A DNA stretch of 64,000 bases. Source: DAHUXN01 sp963729815 (GTDB taxonomy: Bacteria; Acidobacteriota; Terriglobia; Acidiferrales; UBA7541). Positions 7,756 through 17,987 of the stretch are shown here, one piece after another (position 1 is the first letter of the stretch; every line of letters starts with the position of its first letter). The position numbers were made by a program, and so were the translations under genes. The notes beneath the pieces were generated by a model. The model did not search any database, was not told where the DNA came from, and worked only from the letters and a program-made list of their open reading frames with translations. The DNA lies in the NCBI GenBank assembly GCA_963729815.1, contig CAVSPU010000002.1:1240001-1304000 (forward strand). Reading direction: 5' to 3'.

Positions 7756-9972
7756 TCACGCCGGCTCGACCGGCCACGCGAAGTTCTCTTCCCCGAGACG
7801 CAGTTCAATCGATCCCTCCGGCGGGAGCAGCTCGACCGGCAAACCTTCGCGCCACAGGGAAACGCTTAAGCGCACAGTATTCTGTCCTCGAAGTGAAAAA
7901 AGTTCTTTGGCCACGCCAGCCTCGATGACTTTTCCGACTGCAGCGACGATTTTGCCGGGATCCATAAGGATTTTCACTCCGTCTTTCTCAGCGCTGATTT
8001 CCGCCAGCTTCCCTTCACGGAGGCGCAGCGAGAGCTTGACTTCAGATCCCGCCTGAAAAAGAAACCGAAACTCCCAATCGGAGAATTGTTCGAATGACTC
8101 GCGCAAGGGATCGACGCGGACGAACAGCCACTCGGCGTTAAATCCGTAAAAAAGCTCTCCGACAAAATAGATTTGCCCGTGCATCGCGGCGCCGCGCCGG
8201 CCCATGCTGTACTGCCCGGCGCCGAGCCATTCGAAATAGGAGCTTACGCGCCCGTCGATATCCACGCGGAGCCAATCGGTTGGCGGCGTCCCCTGCGCTC
8301 GCAAGCCGATTTGCTTTATTGGCTCGGCCAGAGCGCGCGGCGCTTCGCGTCCAAGCGCCGTATAAACCTGCGCCAAATGCTTGCGGTAGAGCTCGTCGAA
8401 TTCGCGGTCGTTTTGCGACCCGTGCTCGGGGCCATACCACCAGCACCAGTCGCTTCCTTCGGCAGCAAGCAACGAGTCATACGCCGCAGAAAGATTGGGC
8501 GCGGCGGCGAGATTCGGCGATACCGCGCTGTCTGGCGAGACGATGCGGCTCGCCGCCTCCGCCTCGGCGTAAGTCTGACGCGCATCGCGCAAAAGCTCCC
8601 AGGCGCGAATGTCCTCGGAAGCTCCGATCCAGATGTCGAAATTCGCGTTGATCCACGAGCCCGGGAATATGCCCTCGAGCGTGCCGATTTCCCCCGCGGA
8701 GGCGATCGCTTCCGATGCCGTGAGCGCGCGGATTTCCGGATCCTCGGCGATTCGCCGGTAGAATTGCCGCAGAAACTCCCGGCCGTTCCCGGGATAATAT
8801 TCCCAGGCGTTTTCACCGTCGAGGATTACGGAAACCGTCGCCGGCTTCTCACCCGTGGTCCTCTCGCCAATCGCGCGCAGACGACGATGAAAATCCTCGG
8901 CTGCGTCGTGCGCATTCATGCGTGAATAGACGAAGCCGACGAGGTCCGAGAGATAATGATCGCGGAAAAAACCGTAGATTTCCTTTCCGCGGAGCCTGAA
9001 TCTCCAGGGTGAATACAATTCTTGAGCGTTTTCCGGGACTCCCGCTCCGTCGCGCCAGAAGCCGATATTTCGCGTGCGGCCAAGAATTCCTTCGTCCGTG
9101 GCGAACCAACGGAATCCCATTTCGGCGGCGATGCCTAAAGCTTCGTCGGAAACCGAGCCTTCCGAGGGCCACAAACCTTCCGGCGCCCGTCCAAATAATT
9201 TTTCGTGATAGCGGCGGGCACGAATCAATTGTTCATACGCATCCTCGGAGAAGCGAAACGGCGGAGACAGTTCCGGCGAATGCGGGTTGGCAACTCGGGC
9301 GATGCGCGAATCGCAGAGGAGCGGGAGAATGGGATGGTAAAACGGCGTCGTGGAAATCTCGATTTGGCCGCGCTCCGCGAGTTCTCGGTGCACAGGCAAG
9401 ACCTGGCGCAACAGATCCTCTTGCTTGGCGTGAAGCTTCTGTTTGTCGTCCTCGGAAAAATTCTCGCCGCGCCGCGCGAGTTCGGACACAACAGGATCGC
9501 GAACGAGATATTCTTCGTCCATCCAGGCAAGCTGCGAAAGCAATTGCAGGTCGCGCCAGTCGCGGACGTTGAATTGCGCCAGGGCCCGTTCGTGGCCCAA
9601 TTTTTGCGTCCGCTGAAACAACTCCACGAACCGCGGCCAGCGGCTCATGAGATTTTCGTGATTCACCTGGAACGCGCGGTCAAGGATTTCCTGCTGTTCC
9701 GCCACATTGAGGTCGGCGGCCGGCTTGAATGCCACGTCGACCCAGGGATCGTTGAAATCTCCGCTGGCGTATTCCTCGATTTGCTCCGCCATGGAAGGCA
9801 CCACGTTGAAGGTCGCGTGGAAATCGGGAAACTCGCCAAGCGTACGGGCCATGCCCCAGTAGTCTTTCAGGGCATGCAACCTTGTCCACGGCAAAACGTA
9901 TCGATTGGTTGTAGGGTCGCGGTAGAGCGGCTGGTGCATGTGCCAGAGGAGAACGAGATGAACACGGCTCAT
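7756..9972 (-). CDS. Glycoside hydrolase family 57 protein
   Basis: A 738-aa protein of the GH57 group (alpha-amylase/4-alpha-glucanotransferase-like), acting on alpha-glucans such as glycogen. The N terminus holds the hallmark LWHMHQPLYRD. The nucleophile candidate is Glu271 in GLWPSEGSVSDE, and the acid/base candidate is Asp385 in ILDGENAWE. FATDEG follows the nucleophile region. The C-terminal half (after about residue 480) is beta-rich and resembles the DUF1926/DUF1957-type extensions. ATG 9972 is preferred over 9999 because GGAGAGA lies upstream and homologues begin just before the HxHQP motif. It is divergent from the LptF-LptG gene, with about 57 bp between. Exact substrate is not determinable. 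Confidence 0.9.
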   Translation of the reverse strand: MSRVHLVLLWHMHQPLYRDPTTNRYVLPWTRLHALKDYWGMARTLGEFPDFHATFNVVPSMAEQIEEYASGDFNDPWVDVAFKPAADLNVAEQQEILDRAFQVNHENLMSRWPRFVELFQRTQKLGHERALAQFNVRDWRDLQLLSQLAWMDEEYLVRDPVVSELARRGENFSEDDKQKLHAKQEDLLRQVLPVHRELAERGQIEISTTPFYHPILPLLCDSRIARVANPHSPELSPPFRFSEDAYEQLIRARRYHEKLFGRAPEGLWPSEGSVSDEALGIAAEMGFRWFATDEGILGRTRNIGFWRDGAGVPENAQELYSPWRFRLRGKEIYGFFRDHYLSDLVGFVYSRMNAHDAAEDFHRRLRAIGERTTGEKPATVSVILDGENAWEYYPGNGREFLRQFYRRIAEDPEIRALTASEAIASAGEIGTLEGIFPGSWINANFDIWIGASEDIRAWELLRDARQTYAEAEAASRIVSPDSAVSPNLAAAPNLSAAYDSLLAAEGSDWCWWYGPEHGSQNDREFDELYRKHLAQVYTALGREAPRALAEPIKQIGLRAQGTPPTDWLRVDIDGRVSSYFEWLGAGQYSMGRRGAAMHGQIYFVGELFYGFNAEWLFVRVDPLRESFEQFSDWEFRFLFQAGSEVKLSLRLREGKLAEISAEKDGVKILMDPGKIVAAVGKVIEAGVAKELFSLRGQNTVRLSVSLWREGLPVELLPPEGSIELRLGEENFAWPVEPA

Positions 9973-10029
9973 GCGAAACGTCTCTCCGGTACGATCCATG
10001 CGCTCGTGCTAGAATGACCTTGCGCTCCG

Positions 10030-12393
10030 ATGCGCATCCTCGATCGATATGTCTGTCGCGAAGTTGTCTCGCACGCCTTCCTAGGGTTAGCTGTTTTTAC
10101 GTTCGTTTTTTTCGTGCCGCAGCTCGTGCAGCTGATGGGCTTGATCGTCCAGCACGCGGGGACGGCGGGCGAAACCATTACGCTGTTCCTATGTTCGCTT
10201 CCGCCCGTCCTGATTTTCACGCTGCCGATGTCGATGCTGGTTGGCGTGCTGATCGGCCTCGGGAGGCTTTCGGCCGACAGCGAAATTGTTGCGCTCAACG
10301 CCAGCGGGATCAGCCTGCGCCGTTTGTTGGTCCCAATCGGCGCCGTTGCGCTCACCGCGACGATCATCAGTTTCGTCATCACGCTATGGCTCTGCCCGCT
10401 TGCGCTCCAAACGCTCCGCTCACTCGAAAATCAGCTTCGCACTTCTCAGGCATCCTTCGCCATCCAGCCACGAGTCTTCGACGAGCGCTTCCCGCACTAC
10501 ATCCTTTACGTTCGGGACGTCAGCGCTTCCGGCACGCGCTGGCGCGGCGTTTTCTTGGCGGAGTCAAATTCTTCAGCGGGTTCGAAGGTGACCCTGGCGA
10601 AAGATGCCATTGTAGTCGCCGATCCCAAACAGGGCAAGCTAACACTGCACTTCGACGACGTTTCCACGCACGAATACAATCCGGATGCTCCCGACCGCTA
10701 TGATCTTTCGACATCAGCCGTGCAGGCAACCGACCTTCCCATGGAGGCTTCCGGGGCGGCATCGCAGAGTCCGAGAAAATCTTCCGTCAAGGAACAATCC
10801 CTGCGCGAGCTGCTTGGTGTCAGCGGGGCCGGCTGGCGCGCGGCGCGCGTCGAATTGCAGCAACGCCTTGCTTTTCCGAGCGCCTGTCTGCTGTTTGCCT
10901 TGCTGGGAATTCCGGTAGGGGTGCGTCCACGCCGTGGCGGGCGCGCCAGCGGCTTCATTCTGACGATTCTGCTGATTTGCGCTTATTATCTCGTGTTCGT
11001 CACGGGCGTGCATTTTGCGCAACAAGGTTCGGCGTCGCCATTCTTCGGCGTGTGGACCGCGAACATTGCCACGTTTCTCGTCGCTCTCTTTCTGTTCCGC
11101 CGGATCGAGCAAATCCGTCCCGAAGCAAGATGGCTCGAGCATGTAAGGAGGCTTTGGCCCCGGGGCGCGCACAAACAACCTGTCGTTTCCCCTCCCGCCA
11201 ATGCCAGGGCCAGCGTGGAGGCCACCGCTGCGCCGGTTCCCAATGGACGCGTTGCCATGGAATCCACCACGCCGCACCCCAAGAGCTACCACACCAGCGC
11301 CTTTCCCTTGATCATCGACCTCTACGTCCTGCGCACGTTTTTCTACTGGCTGATCCTGATGCTCGCGGGATTCATGATTTTGTTCGACGCATTCACACTC
11401 TTCGATCTCCTCGGCGACATCGCGCGGAATCACATCCGGATTTTCGTCGTCGCGAATTACTTTTTTCACTTGTTGCCCATGATGGTCTACCAGCTCCTGC
11501 CGCTGGCGGCGCTTGTGGCGACGCTGGTTACGCTCGGCCTGCTCGCAAAGAACAACGAAGTGACGGCGTTCAAGGCGTCCGGCGTGAGTTTATTCCGCCT
11601 GTCATTGCCTCTGATTCTCGCGGGGCTGCTGCTCATGGGATGCATGTTCCTGCTCGATGATACGTTTCTTCCATATGCCAACCAGCGGCAAGACGCCCTT
11701 CACGATCAGATCAAAGGCCGTCCGGCGCAGACTTACTTCCAGCCGGCCCACCAATGGATTTTCGGCGAGAACAATAACATTTATAACTATCAGCTCTTCG
11801 ATCCGGACAATAACCTGTTCGGCGGATTGAACGTCTTCGAACTCGATCCCACCAGTTTTCAGGTGCGCCGCCGCGTCTATGCGAAGCGGGCCAAATGGGA
11901 GCCGAGCCTCAAAACGTGGGTACTGGAAAGCGGCTGGGTGCGGGAATTCAACAATTCAAACGTCGTGACCTACAGTCCCTTTCGCGTCGATTCGCTCTCG
12001 GAGATCTCCGAGCCGCCCACATATTTCAAACGGGAAGTGTTTCCGTACTACCAAATGAACTGGTGGCAGCTCGGCAATTACATTCGCAGCCTACAAAAGG
12101 CAGGCTTCGACACGTCGCGGTTATCGGTCGAATGGCAAAAGAAATTCGCCTTCCCTCTGATTACGCCCATCATTATGTTTGTGGCAATTCCATTCGCGTT
12201 CCTGGTGGGGACTCGGGGCGCGACGGGAGGATTGGCGCTCGCGGTGGGGATTGGAATCGTTTACTGGGCGACGGCGGCGCTATTTGAAGCCATGGGCGCA
12301 ATTGGGCAATTGCCGCCGCTGCTCGCTGGATGGGCGCCCGACGCCATCTTTGCGTTCCTAGGGCTTTATTTCTTCCTGAAGATGCCCACGTAA
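10030..12393 (+). CDS. Fused LptF-LptG permease (LPS export)
   Basis: 787 aa made of two YjgP/YjgQ permease units joined in one chain. The first (about 1-365) begins MRILDRYVCREVV and carries SEIVALNASGIS; the second (about 420-787) begins IIDLYVLRTFFYW and carries NEVTAFKASGVSLFRL. Each unit has about three N-terminal and three C-terminal membrane helices around a beta-jellyroll periplasmic domain; the first periplasmic domain is shorter. In the known Lpt system, separate LptF and LptG with the LptB2 ATPase extract lipopolysaccharide from the inner membrane and pass it to LptC/A/D. Here both are one polypeptide linked by a basic, Pro/Ala-rich stretch at about 370-415. No other lpt gene is in the window. 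Confidence 0.9.
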   Translation: MRILDRYVCREVVSHAFLGLAVFTFVFFVPQLVQLMGLIVQHAGTAGETITLFLCSLPPVLIFTLPMSMLVGVLIGLGRLSADSEIVALNASGISLRRLLVPIGAVALTATIISFVITLWLCPLALQTLRSLENQLRTSQASFAIQPRVFDERFPHYILYVRDVSASGTRWRGVFLAESNSSAGSKVTLAKDAIVVADPKQGKLTLHFDDVSTHEYNPDAPDRYDLSTSAVQATDLPMEASGAASQSPRKSSVKEQSLRELLGVSGAGWRAARVELQQRLAFPSACLLFALLGIPVGVRPRRGGRASGFILTILLICAYYLVFVTGVHFAQQGSASPFFGVWTANIATFLVALFLFRRIEQIRPEARWLEHVRRLWPRGAHKQPVVSPPANARASVEATAAPVPNGRVAMESTTPHPKSYHTSAFPLIIDLYVLRTFFYWLILMLAGFMILFDAFTLFDLLGDIARNHIRIFVVANYFFHLLPMMVYQLLPLAALVATLVTLGLLAKNNEVTAFKASGVSLFRLSLPLILAGLLLMGCMFLLDDTFLPYANQRQDALHDQIKGRPAQTYFQPAHQWIFGENNNIYNYQLFDPDNNLFGGLNVFELDPTSFQVRRRVYAKRAKWEPSLKTWVLESGWVREFNNSNVVTYSPFRVDSLSEISEPPTYFKREVFPYYQMNWWQLGNYIRSLQKAGFDTSRLSVEWQKKFAFPLITPIIMFVAIPFAFLVGTRGATGGLALAVGIGIVYWATAALFEAMGAIGQLPPLLAGWAPDAIFAFLGLYFFLKMPT

Positions 12394-12432
12394 GTCTCAT
12401 TTCGTAATCTTGCCGTGGGACACGGCCGCAAA

Positions 12433-13056
12433 TTATGTCTCGATCAGCGAACGCACTTTTTGAATTACGAGGTCGACGCCTACGTCGTTATGCCCGCCCT
12501 CCGGAATAATCACGTCGGCGTAGCGCTTGCTCGGCTCCACGAACTCGAGATGCATGGGCCGCACCGTCTTCTGATACTGCTCCACGACGGATTCAAGTGT
12601 CCTTCCGCGATCTCGAATGTCCCGGACGAGCCGGCGAATCAATCTCACATCCGCATCCGTATCGACGAAAATTTTGAGGTCCATCAAATTCCGCAACGCC
12701 TCGTTCTCAAAAATCAAAATTCCTTCCACCAGGATCGCCGGCCGGGATTCCAGGCGGACTGTTTCCGAAAGCCTCCGATGCTGAGTGAAATCGTAGACGG
12801 GCCGGTCGATGGGTCGCCCTTCGCGCAATTGCCGGACGTGAGCGATAAAAAGCTGCGTGTCGATTGCATTCGGGTGATCGAAATTTTGCTGTGAACGCTC
12901 TTCGGGTGTCAGGTGGTGAAGATCTCGATAGTAGTGATCCTGCTGAAGGACAAGGACGCCGCTGCCGGAAAGCGCCTGGGAAAGCCGGTTCGTGATCGTC
13001 GTCTTGCCCGAACCGGTCCCCCCGCAGATGCCGATGACAAACGGCCGCAGGCTCAT
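12433..13056 (-). CDS. udk: Uridine kinase
   Basis: Phosphorylates uridine and cytidine with ATP or GTP in pyrimidine salvage. The 207-aa protein has the Walker A loop GGTGSGKTT at residues 12-20, QQDHYYRD, the YDFTQHRR substrate segment, a Walker B-like VEGILIF and RLIRRLVRDIRDRGR. Length fits the family (about 205-215 aa). The ATG overlaps the stop of the upstream ppdK gene by one base (TGATG), so translation is coupled. Confidence 0.95.
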   Translation of the reverse strand: MSLRPFVIGICGGTGSGKTTITNRLSQALSGSGVLVLQQDHYYRDLHHLTPEERSQQNFDHPNAIDTQLFIAHVRQLREGRPIDRPVYDFTQHRRLSETVRLESRPAILVEGILIFENEALRNLMDLKIFVDTDADVRLIRRLVRDIRDRGRTLESVVEQYQKTVRPMHLEFVEPSKRYADVIIPEGGHNDVGVDLVIQKVRSLIET

Positions 13057-15764
13057 CAGGCGCGCGCTCGCTTGTGTTTACCGCTTTTCTTTGCGGCCTT
13101 TTCTTCGATCACGACTTGTGCAGCAGCCAAGCGGGAGATGGGCACGCGGAACGGCGAAGCGCTTACATAATTCATTCCGACTTTATGGCAGAACTTGACG
13201 CTCGGAGCGTCGCCGCCGTGCTCACCGCAGATCCCGACTTTCAATTTCCGCCGCGTCTCCCGTCCCCGCTCGATGGCCCATTTAATCAGCATGCCAACGC
13301 CAGCCTGGTCGAGCGTTTGGAATGGGTCTGCCGCGAAAATGGCCGCCTTCTTTTCGTCAACATATTCCGGCAAGAACCGGCCGGCATCGTCGCGGGAAAG
13401 CCCCATGGTGGTTTGCGTGAGGTCGTTCGTGCCGAAGGAGAAAAACTCGGCCACTTCGGCGATCTGATCCGCAAGCAGTGCCGCTCGGGGCAGCTCGATC
13501 ATCGTTCCTACAAGATAGTGAAGCTTTACTTTATGTTTCTTGATAAGGGCATCCGCGACTTGTCTTGTCTCGACTTCCAAAATCTTCAGTTCTTTCCGAT
13601 CCATGGTGAGCGGATGCATGATCTCAGGAAATACTTTAATTCCCTTTTTCTGGCATTCAATCGCTGCTTCGATGATTGCCTTCACCTGCATTTCCAGGAT
13701 TTCGGGATACGTGATGCACAAACGGCACCCGCGGTGCCCGAGCATGGGATTCGATTCGTGGAGCTGAGCCACGCGGCGTACCACGGTCTCGACTGGGACG
13801 CCAATTTTCTTGGCCAACTCTTCCTGCTTGGCGCGCTCGTGCGGGACAAACTCGTGCAGCGGCGGGTCGATCAACCGGATGGTTACGGGAAGCCCGTCCA
13901 TCGCTTCAAAAATTCCAATAAAGTCGCGGCGCTGGAATGGCAGTAGTTTATCAAGAGCCCTTTGCCGCGCTTCCTTCGTGTCGGCAATGATCATCTCCTG
14001 GATCGCCAACTGGCGGTCGATGCTCTTCTCCGGTTGCTCGAAATCCTTGAAGAACATATGTTCCGTGCGGCACAATCCAATTCCTTCGGCGCCCATCTCA
14101 CGGGCGCGGCGAGCGTCCGACGGCGTGTCTGCGTTTGTGCGCACGCCAAGCTTGCGGACGGCGTCCGCCCAACTCATCACCACCGCGTATGCTTTCGGGG
14201 ACTCGGGGCGCGCCAGCGGGATTTGACCTTCGTAGACGATGCCTTCATTACCGTCAATCGTGAGCCAATCGCCCTGCGAAACAACGCGACCGTTCACGCG
14301 CATCTGCTTCTTGGCGTAATCGATATCGAGAGCTTCGCATCCCACGACGCAGCATTTGCCCCAGCCTCTGGCCACTACGGCCGCGTGACTCGTCTTCCCT
14401 CCCGTTGCGGTCAGAATTCCTTGCGCGGCGTTCATACCGCCCACATCTTCCGGACTCGTTTCGCGGCGCACCAAAATTACCTTTTCGCCGCGCGCGGCCC
14501 ACTCTTCGGCTTCATGCGCGGTGAAAACCGCTTTCCCTCCCGCCGCACCAGGAACCGCGTTCACGCCAGTGGCCATTTTGCGTTTGGCGAGGTCCTCTTT
14601 CGCGGCACTGGGCGCGATCACAGGGTAAAAGAGGCGTTCGATATCTTCCGGCTGGATGCGTTGAAGCGCTTCCTCGCGGGAGATCAAGCCTTCGTTCGCC
14701 ATGTCCATGGCGATGCGGAAAGTCGCCGCCGGAGAGCGCTTCCCCGTTCGCGTTTGCAACATATATAGCTTGCCGTCTTCGACTGTAAACTCAAGATCCT
14801 GCATGTCACGATAATGGCGTTCGAGTGTTTGCCGAACCTGTTCGAGCTGTTTGTAAACCTTCGGCATAAGCTTGGCCATTTCGCTCAAGTGCAGTGGCGT
14901 GCGGATTCCGGCCACGACATCCTCGCCCTGTGCGTTGATCAGGAAGTCGCCGAAGAAATCCTTCTCGCCAGTGGAAGGATCGCGCGTGAAACAAACGCCT
15001 GTTCCGGAATTGTCGCCGCTATTGCCGAAGACCATCTGAACCACGTTGACGGCAGTGCCGAGCAGGCCCGTGATTTTTTCGACTCTCCGGTACGTCACGG
15101 CCTTTTCGCCCACCCACGATTCGAAAACTGCGTCAATCGCACCCCAGAGCTGCTCTTGCGGATCCTCAGGAAACTCCTTGCCGGTTTTCTCCTTGAAATA
15201 TTCCTTATAAGAGGCTACGAGTTCTTTCCAACCCTCGGCCGAGACCTGCGTATCGTCCTTTACCTTCAAGCGTTGCTTTAATTCACGCAACTTCACCTCT
15301 AAATCATCTTTGGGCAACCCGATGACGACGGACGAATACATCTGCACAAATCGCCGGAAGGCGTCGTATGCGAATCGCGGATTTCCGGTCATCTTCGCGA
15401 GACCCTCAACCGAACGGGAGTTCAACCCCAGGTTCAGAATCGTTTCCATCATTCCTGGCATGGACCGCGCTGAACCGGAGCGAACGCTCACCAGCAGCGG
15501 ATCCTTCGCGTCGCCTAATTTTTTCCCTGTCGTTCTCTCCAACCGCGCGAGGTTTGCCTTCACCTGTGCCGATAATTCCTTGGGATGCTTGCGCCCATGC
15601 TTAAAAAAGTAATCGCATGTAGCCGTGGAAATCGTAAATCCCGCGGGAACGGGCAAACCGATACGCGTCATCTCCGCGAGGCCCGCACCTTTGCCCCCGA
15701 GAATTTCTTTCATCTCGCCGTTGCCTTCCGCTTTTTTTGCCCCGAAAAAATAAACGTATTTCAC
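13056..15764 (-). CDS. ppdK: Pyruvate, phosphate dikinase
   Basis: Interconverts pyruvate, ATP and Pi with phosphoenolpyruvate, AMP and PPi. The full-length 902-aa enzyme has an N-terminal ATP-grasp domain (GGKGAGLAEM, SVRSGSARSMPGM), a swivelling phosphohistidine domain with catalytic His460 in TGGKTSHAAVVARG, and a C-terminal PEP-binding barrel with GLCRTEHMF and the catalytic Cys846 in GICGEHGGD. The basic tail KKSGKHKRARA looks like a lineage extension. It lies 105 bases after glyS and is coupled to udk. No PPDK regulatory protein gene is visible nearby. Confidence 0.97.
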   Translation of the reverse strand: MKYVYFFGAKKAEGNGEMKEILGGKGAGLAEMTRIGLPVPAGFTISTATCDYFFKHGRKHPKELSAQVKANLARLERTTGKKLGDAKDPLLVSVRSGSARSMPGMMETILNLGLNSRSVEGLAKMTGNPRFAYDAFRRFVQMYSSVVIGLPKDDLEVKLRELKQRLKVKDDTQVSAEGWKELVASYKEYFKEKTGKEFPEDPQEQLWGAIDAVFESWVGEKAVTYRRVEKITGLLGTAVNVVQMVFGNSGDNSGTGVCFTRDPSTGEKDFFGDFLINAQGEDVVAGIRTPLHLSEMAKLMPKVYKQLEQVRQTLERHYRDMQDLEFTVEDGKLYMLQTRTGKRSPAATFRIAMDMANEGLISREEALQRIQPEDIERLFYPVIAPSAAKEDLAKRKMATGVNAVPGAAGGKAVFTAHEAEEWAARGEKVILVRRETSPEDVGGMNAAQGILTATGGKTSHAAVVARGWGKCCVVGCEALDIDYAKKQMRVNGRVVSQGDWLTIDGNEGIVYEGQIPLARPESPKAYAVVMSWADAVRKLGVRTNADTPSDARRAREMGAEGIGLCRTEHMFFKDFEQPEKSIDRQLAIQEMIIADTKEARQRALDKLLPFQRRDFIGIFEAMDGLPVTIRLIDPPLHEFVPHERAKQEELAKKIGVPVETVVRRVAQLHESNPMLGHRGCRLCITYPEILEMQVKAIIEAAIECQKKGIKVFPEIMHPLTMDRKELKILEVETRQVADALIKKHKVKLHYLVGTMIELPRAALLADQIAEVAEFFSFGTNDLTQTTMGLSRDDAGRFLPEYVDEKKAAIFAADPFQTLDQAGVGMLIKWAIERGRETRRKLKVGICGEHGGDAPSVKFCHKVGMNYVSASPFRVPISRLAAAQVVIEEKAAKKSGKHKRARA

Positions 15765-15817
15765 TGGCCCTCATCTCTGCCCGGTGTCTGCGGGCTACAC
15801 GTCATTGCGTTGCACTT

Positions 15818-15831
15818 GTCGGCGCGCCGAC
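15818..15831. repeat. 14-bp GC palindrome GTCGGCGCGCCGAC
   Basis: One of four occurrences of GTCGGCG[C/A]GCCGAC in the window (15818, 16953, 19753, 25683). This copy is in the gap between ppdK and glyS and has no following T-run. Two other copies lie inside the coding sequences of glyS and mazG. Confidence 0.6.
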
Positions 15832-15869
15832 AGTATCGAGCGACGCGCTGAATTGCTACGCCGGTTATT

Positions 15870-17987
15870 TTATTCCGCAACCATTTCGGCAAAATCGGCA
15901 ATCGTGGAAAATTCTTTGAGGAGTCCGGCCAGCAACGCAAACCGATTTTTCCGCAATGCTTGATCCTCTGCCATCACGAGAACATCCTCGAAGAAGCGGT
16001 CAACGGCAGGGCGGAGATCAGAAATCGCCTCAAGTGCTTCTTTATATTTTCCCGCGCGCTTGAAACTCGCCGCCCGCTCTCCGAGGACCTGCGCTTCACG
16101 ATAAAGTTGCCGCTCCGCCTCCTCTTGAAACAAGCCATCCTTCACGCCGTCCATTTTCTCGCCCGCTGGCCCGGCCTTCTCCAGGATTTTTCGAATGCGC
16201 TTGAATGCGATCGCTAGTGGCGCGAAATTCTCCGAGTTCCGAATCGCCTTCAATGCGACGATGCGATTTCGCACGTCCACCAAATCATCCGCGCCCGCCG
16301 CCATGGCGGCATTCACTTCGTCATATGCGAAGAGTTGCTTTTCGCGCAGGAGGTATTTCGCGCGATCGAGGATGAAATCCAGAACTTTTGCTTCCGTCTC
16401 TGCTGCAACGCCTATCTTTGGTTTGTGCGTCGCCAGACCCTTTGACGCCGCGGAGATCGCCGCGGAAATCGACAATGGTAACTTCAGTTCAAGTAAAATT
16501 TGAACTATCCCGGCAGCGGCCCGGCGCAATCCGAATGGATCGCTCGAACCAGAAGGAATGATTCCCACGGCGAAGCACGCGACGAGCGAATCCAGTTTGT
16601 CGGCGATGGACACGGCACAGCCGGTCAAATTTCTCGGAATCAAATCATCGCCACCCGCGGGCTTGTAGTGATCGTAGATCGCCCAGGCAACTTCCTCATC
16701 TTCTCCTTGCGCCCGCGCGTAAAGACCTCCGACAATTCCCTGCAGCTCGGTGAACTCGCGAACCATCTCTGTCGCAAGATCGCACTTTGCCAATTCCGCC
16801 GCGCGATCCGCAGCCGGCACATCGGCGCCATGAATTCCGGAATCGAACCAATGCCCCGCGACCCACCGTGAAAGATCCCTGACGCGCTGCGTCTTATCGA
16901 GGTAACTGCCAAGCCGCGATTCGAAGGTGATGTGTGCCAGTTTCGCAGAATAGTCGGCGAGCCGACGTTTTTGATCCGCGTTCCAGAAAAACTGGGCATC
17001 CGCTAAACGCGCACGCAATACTCGTTCGTGGCCGGCGCGCACGAGGCCCGCGCGGTCGCGATCGAGATTGATCACGGCAAGAAAATGCGGCTCGAGTTCT
17101 CCGCTGCGATTCTCAATCGCGAAATACTTTTGATGGTCGCGCATCACGGTGATTAAAATCTCCGGAGGGAGCTCTCGATACGCAGGATCGAAATCGCCCG
17201 CAATGACCGACGGATACTCATTGAGATAGGTTACAAGCTCGGACAGCGCCGCGTCTGGATGCACCCTCCATTTGTTTTTAGAAGCCAGCACGCGAATCTC
17301 ATGCTCGATTTTCCTTCGTCGTTCCGCGGGATCAACCAGTACGTAATTTCGCCGAAGCTTTTGAATGTAATCTTTCGGTCCGTTTACCTGAATCCTTGAT
17401 TTGCCCAGGAATCGGTGGCCTTCGGTGGTCTTGCCAGCCACAACTCCGGCGTATGCCAGCGAGATAACCTTGCCATCGAGAAGCGCGACGATCCACCGAA
17501 CCGGCCGAATGAATTTTGCGCCCTTGCTTCCGGTCCAATACATAGCACGTGGAAAGGGCAACTCATTCAATGCGCGCGGCAGGACTTCAGAAAGAATTTC
17601 CCTGGACGCGCGCCCGCGGATCACTTGCTTTGCGGCGAGATATTCGCCGCGAGGCGTGGTTGTGAAATAAAGCTCGGGAATCGCAATTCCCTGCTTCTCC
17701 GAAAAACTCTGCATCGCGCGTGTCGGCTGGCCGACATTGTCGAGAGCCACCGACTTGGGCGGACCAAGAATTTCTTTTACTTCATCCGCTTGCTGGAGGA
17801 GGACTGCGTCAGAAGCGATTGCAATCCGCCGCGCCGCCGCGTATACATGCAACGGGCTCGTTGAAATTCCAGCGATCGCAAAATATTTCTCAAGTAGCTG
17901 TTGAAGATTTTCCGCTGTGCGCGCCAGCAATCCTGCGGGAATTTCTTCGCAGCCTACTTCAAATAGGAATTCGCCGCGTCCCTTCAT
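15870..17987 (-). CDS. glyS: Glycine-tRNA ligase beta subunit
   Basis: The beta chain of the heterotetrameric (alpha2beta2) glycyl-tRNA synthetase; it binds tRNA-Gly through its C-terminal anticodon-binding region. The 705-aa protein begins FLFEVGCEEIPAG, typical of GlyS, and includes HRFLGKSRI, DHQKYF, FEGRLGSYLDKTQRV-like segments and the C-terminal DALR-like domain. The start ATG 17987 is preceded by AGGAGCGGA and overlaps the glyQ stop (ATGA). An upstream in-frame ATG at 18086 lies inside glyQ and is rejected. The coding region carries a GTCGGCGAGCCGAC palindrome at 16953-16966. Confidence 0.96.
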   Translation of the reverse strand: MKGRGEFLFEVGCEEIPAGLLARTAENLQQLLEKYFAIAGISTSPLHVYAAARRIAIASDAVLLQQADEVKEILGPPKSVALDNVGQPTRAMQSFSEKQGIAIPELYFTTTPRGEYLAAKQVIRGRASREILSEVLPRALNELPFPRAMYWTGSKGAKFIRPVRWIVALLDGKVISLAYAGVVAGKTTEGHRFLGKSRIQVNGPKDYIQKLRRNYVLVDPAERRRKIEHEIRVLASKNKWRVHPDAALSELVTYLNEYPSVIAGDFDPAYRELPPEILITVMRDHQKYFAIENRSGELEPHFLAVINLDRDRAGLVRAGHERVLRARLADAQFFWNADQKRRLADYSAKLAHITFESRLGSYLDKTQRVRDLSRWVAGHWFDSGIHGADVPAADRAAELAKCDLATEMVREFTELQGIVGGLYARAQGEDEEVAWAIYDHYKPAGGDDLIPRNLTGCAVSIADKLDSLVACFAVGIIPSGSSDPFGLRRAAAGIVQILLELKLPLSISAAISAASKGLATHKPKIGVAAETEAKVLDFILDRAKYLLREKQLFAYDEVNAAMAAGADDLVDVRNRIVALKAIRNSENFAPLAIAFKRIRKILEKAGPAGEKMDGVKDGLFQEEAERQLYREAQVLGERAASFKRAGKYKEALEAISDLRPAVDRFFEDVLVMAEDQALRKNRFALLAGLLKEFSTIADFAEMVAE

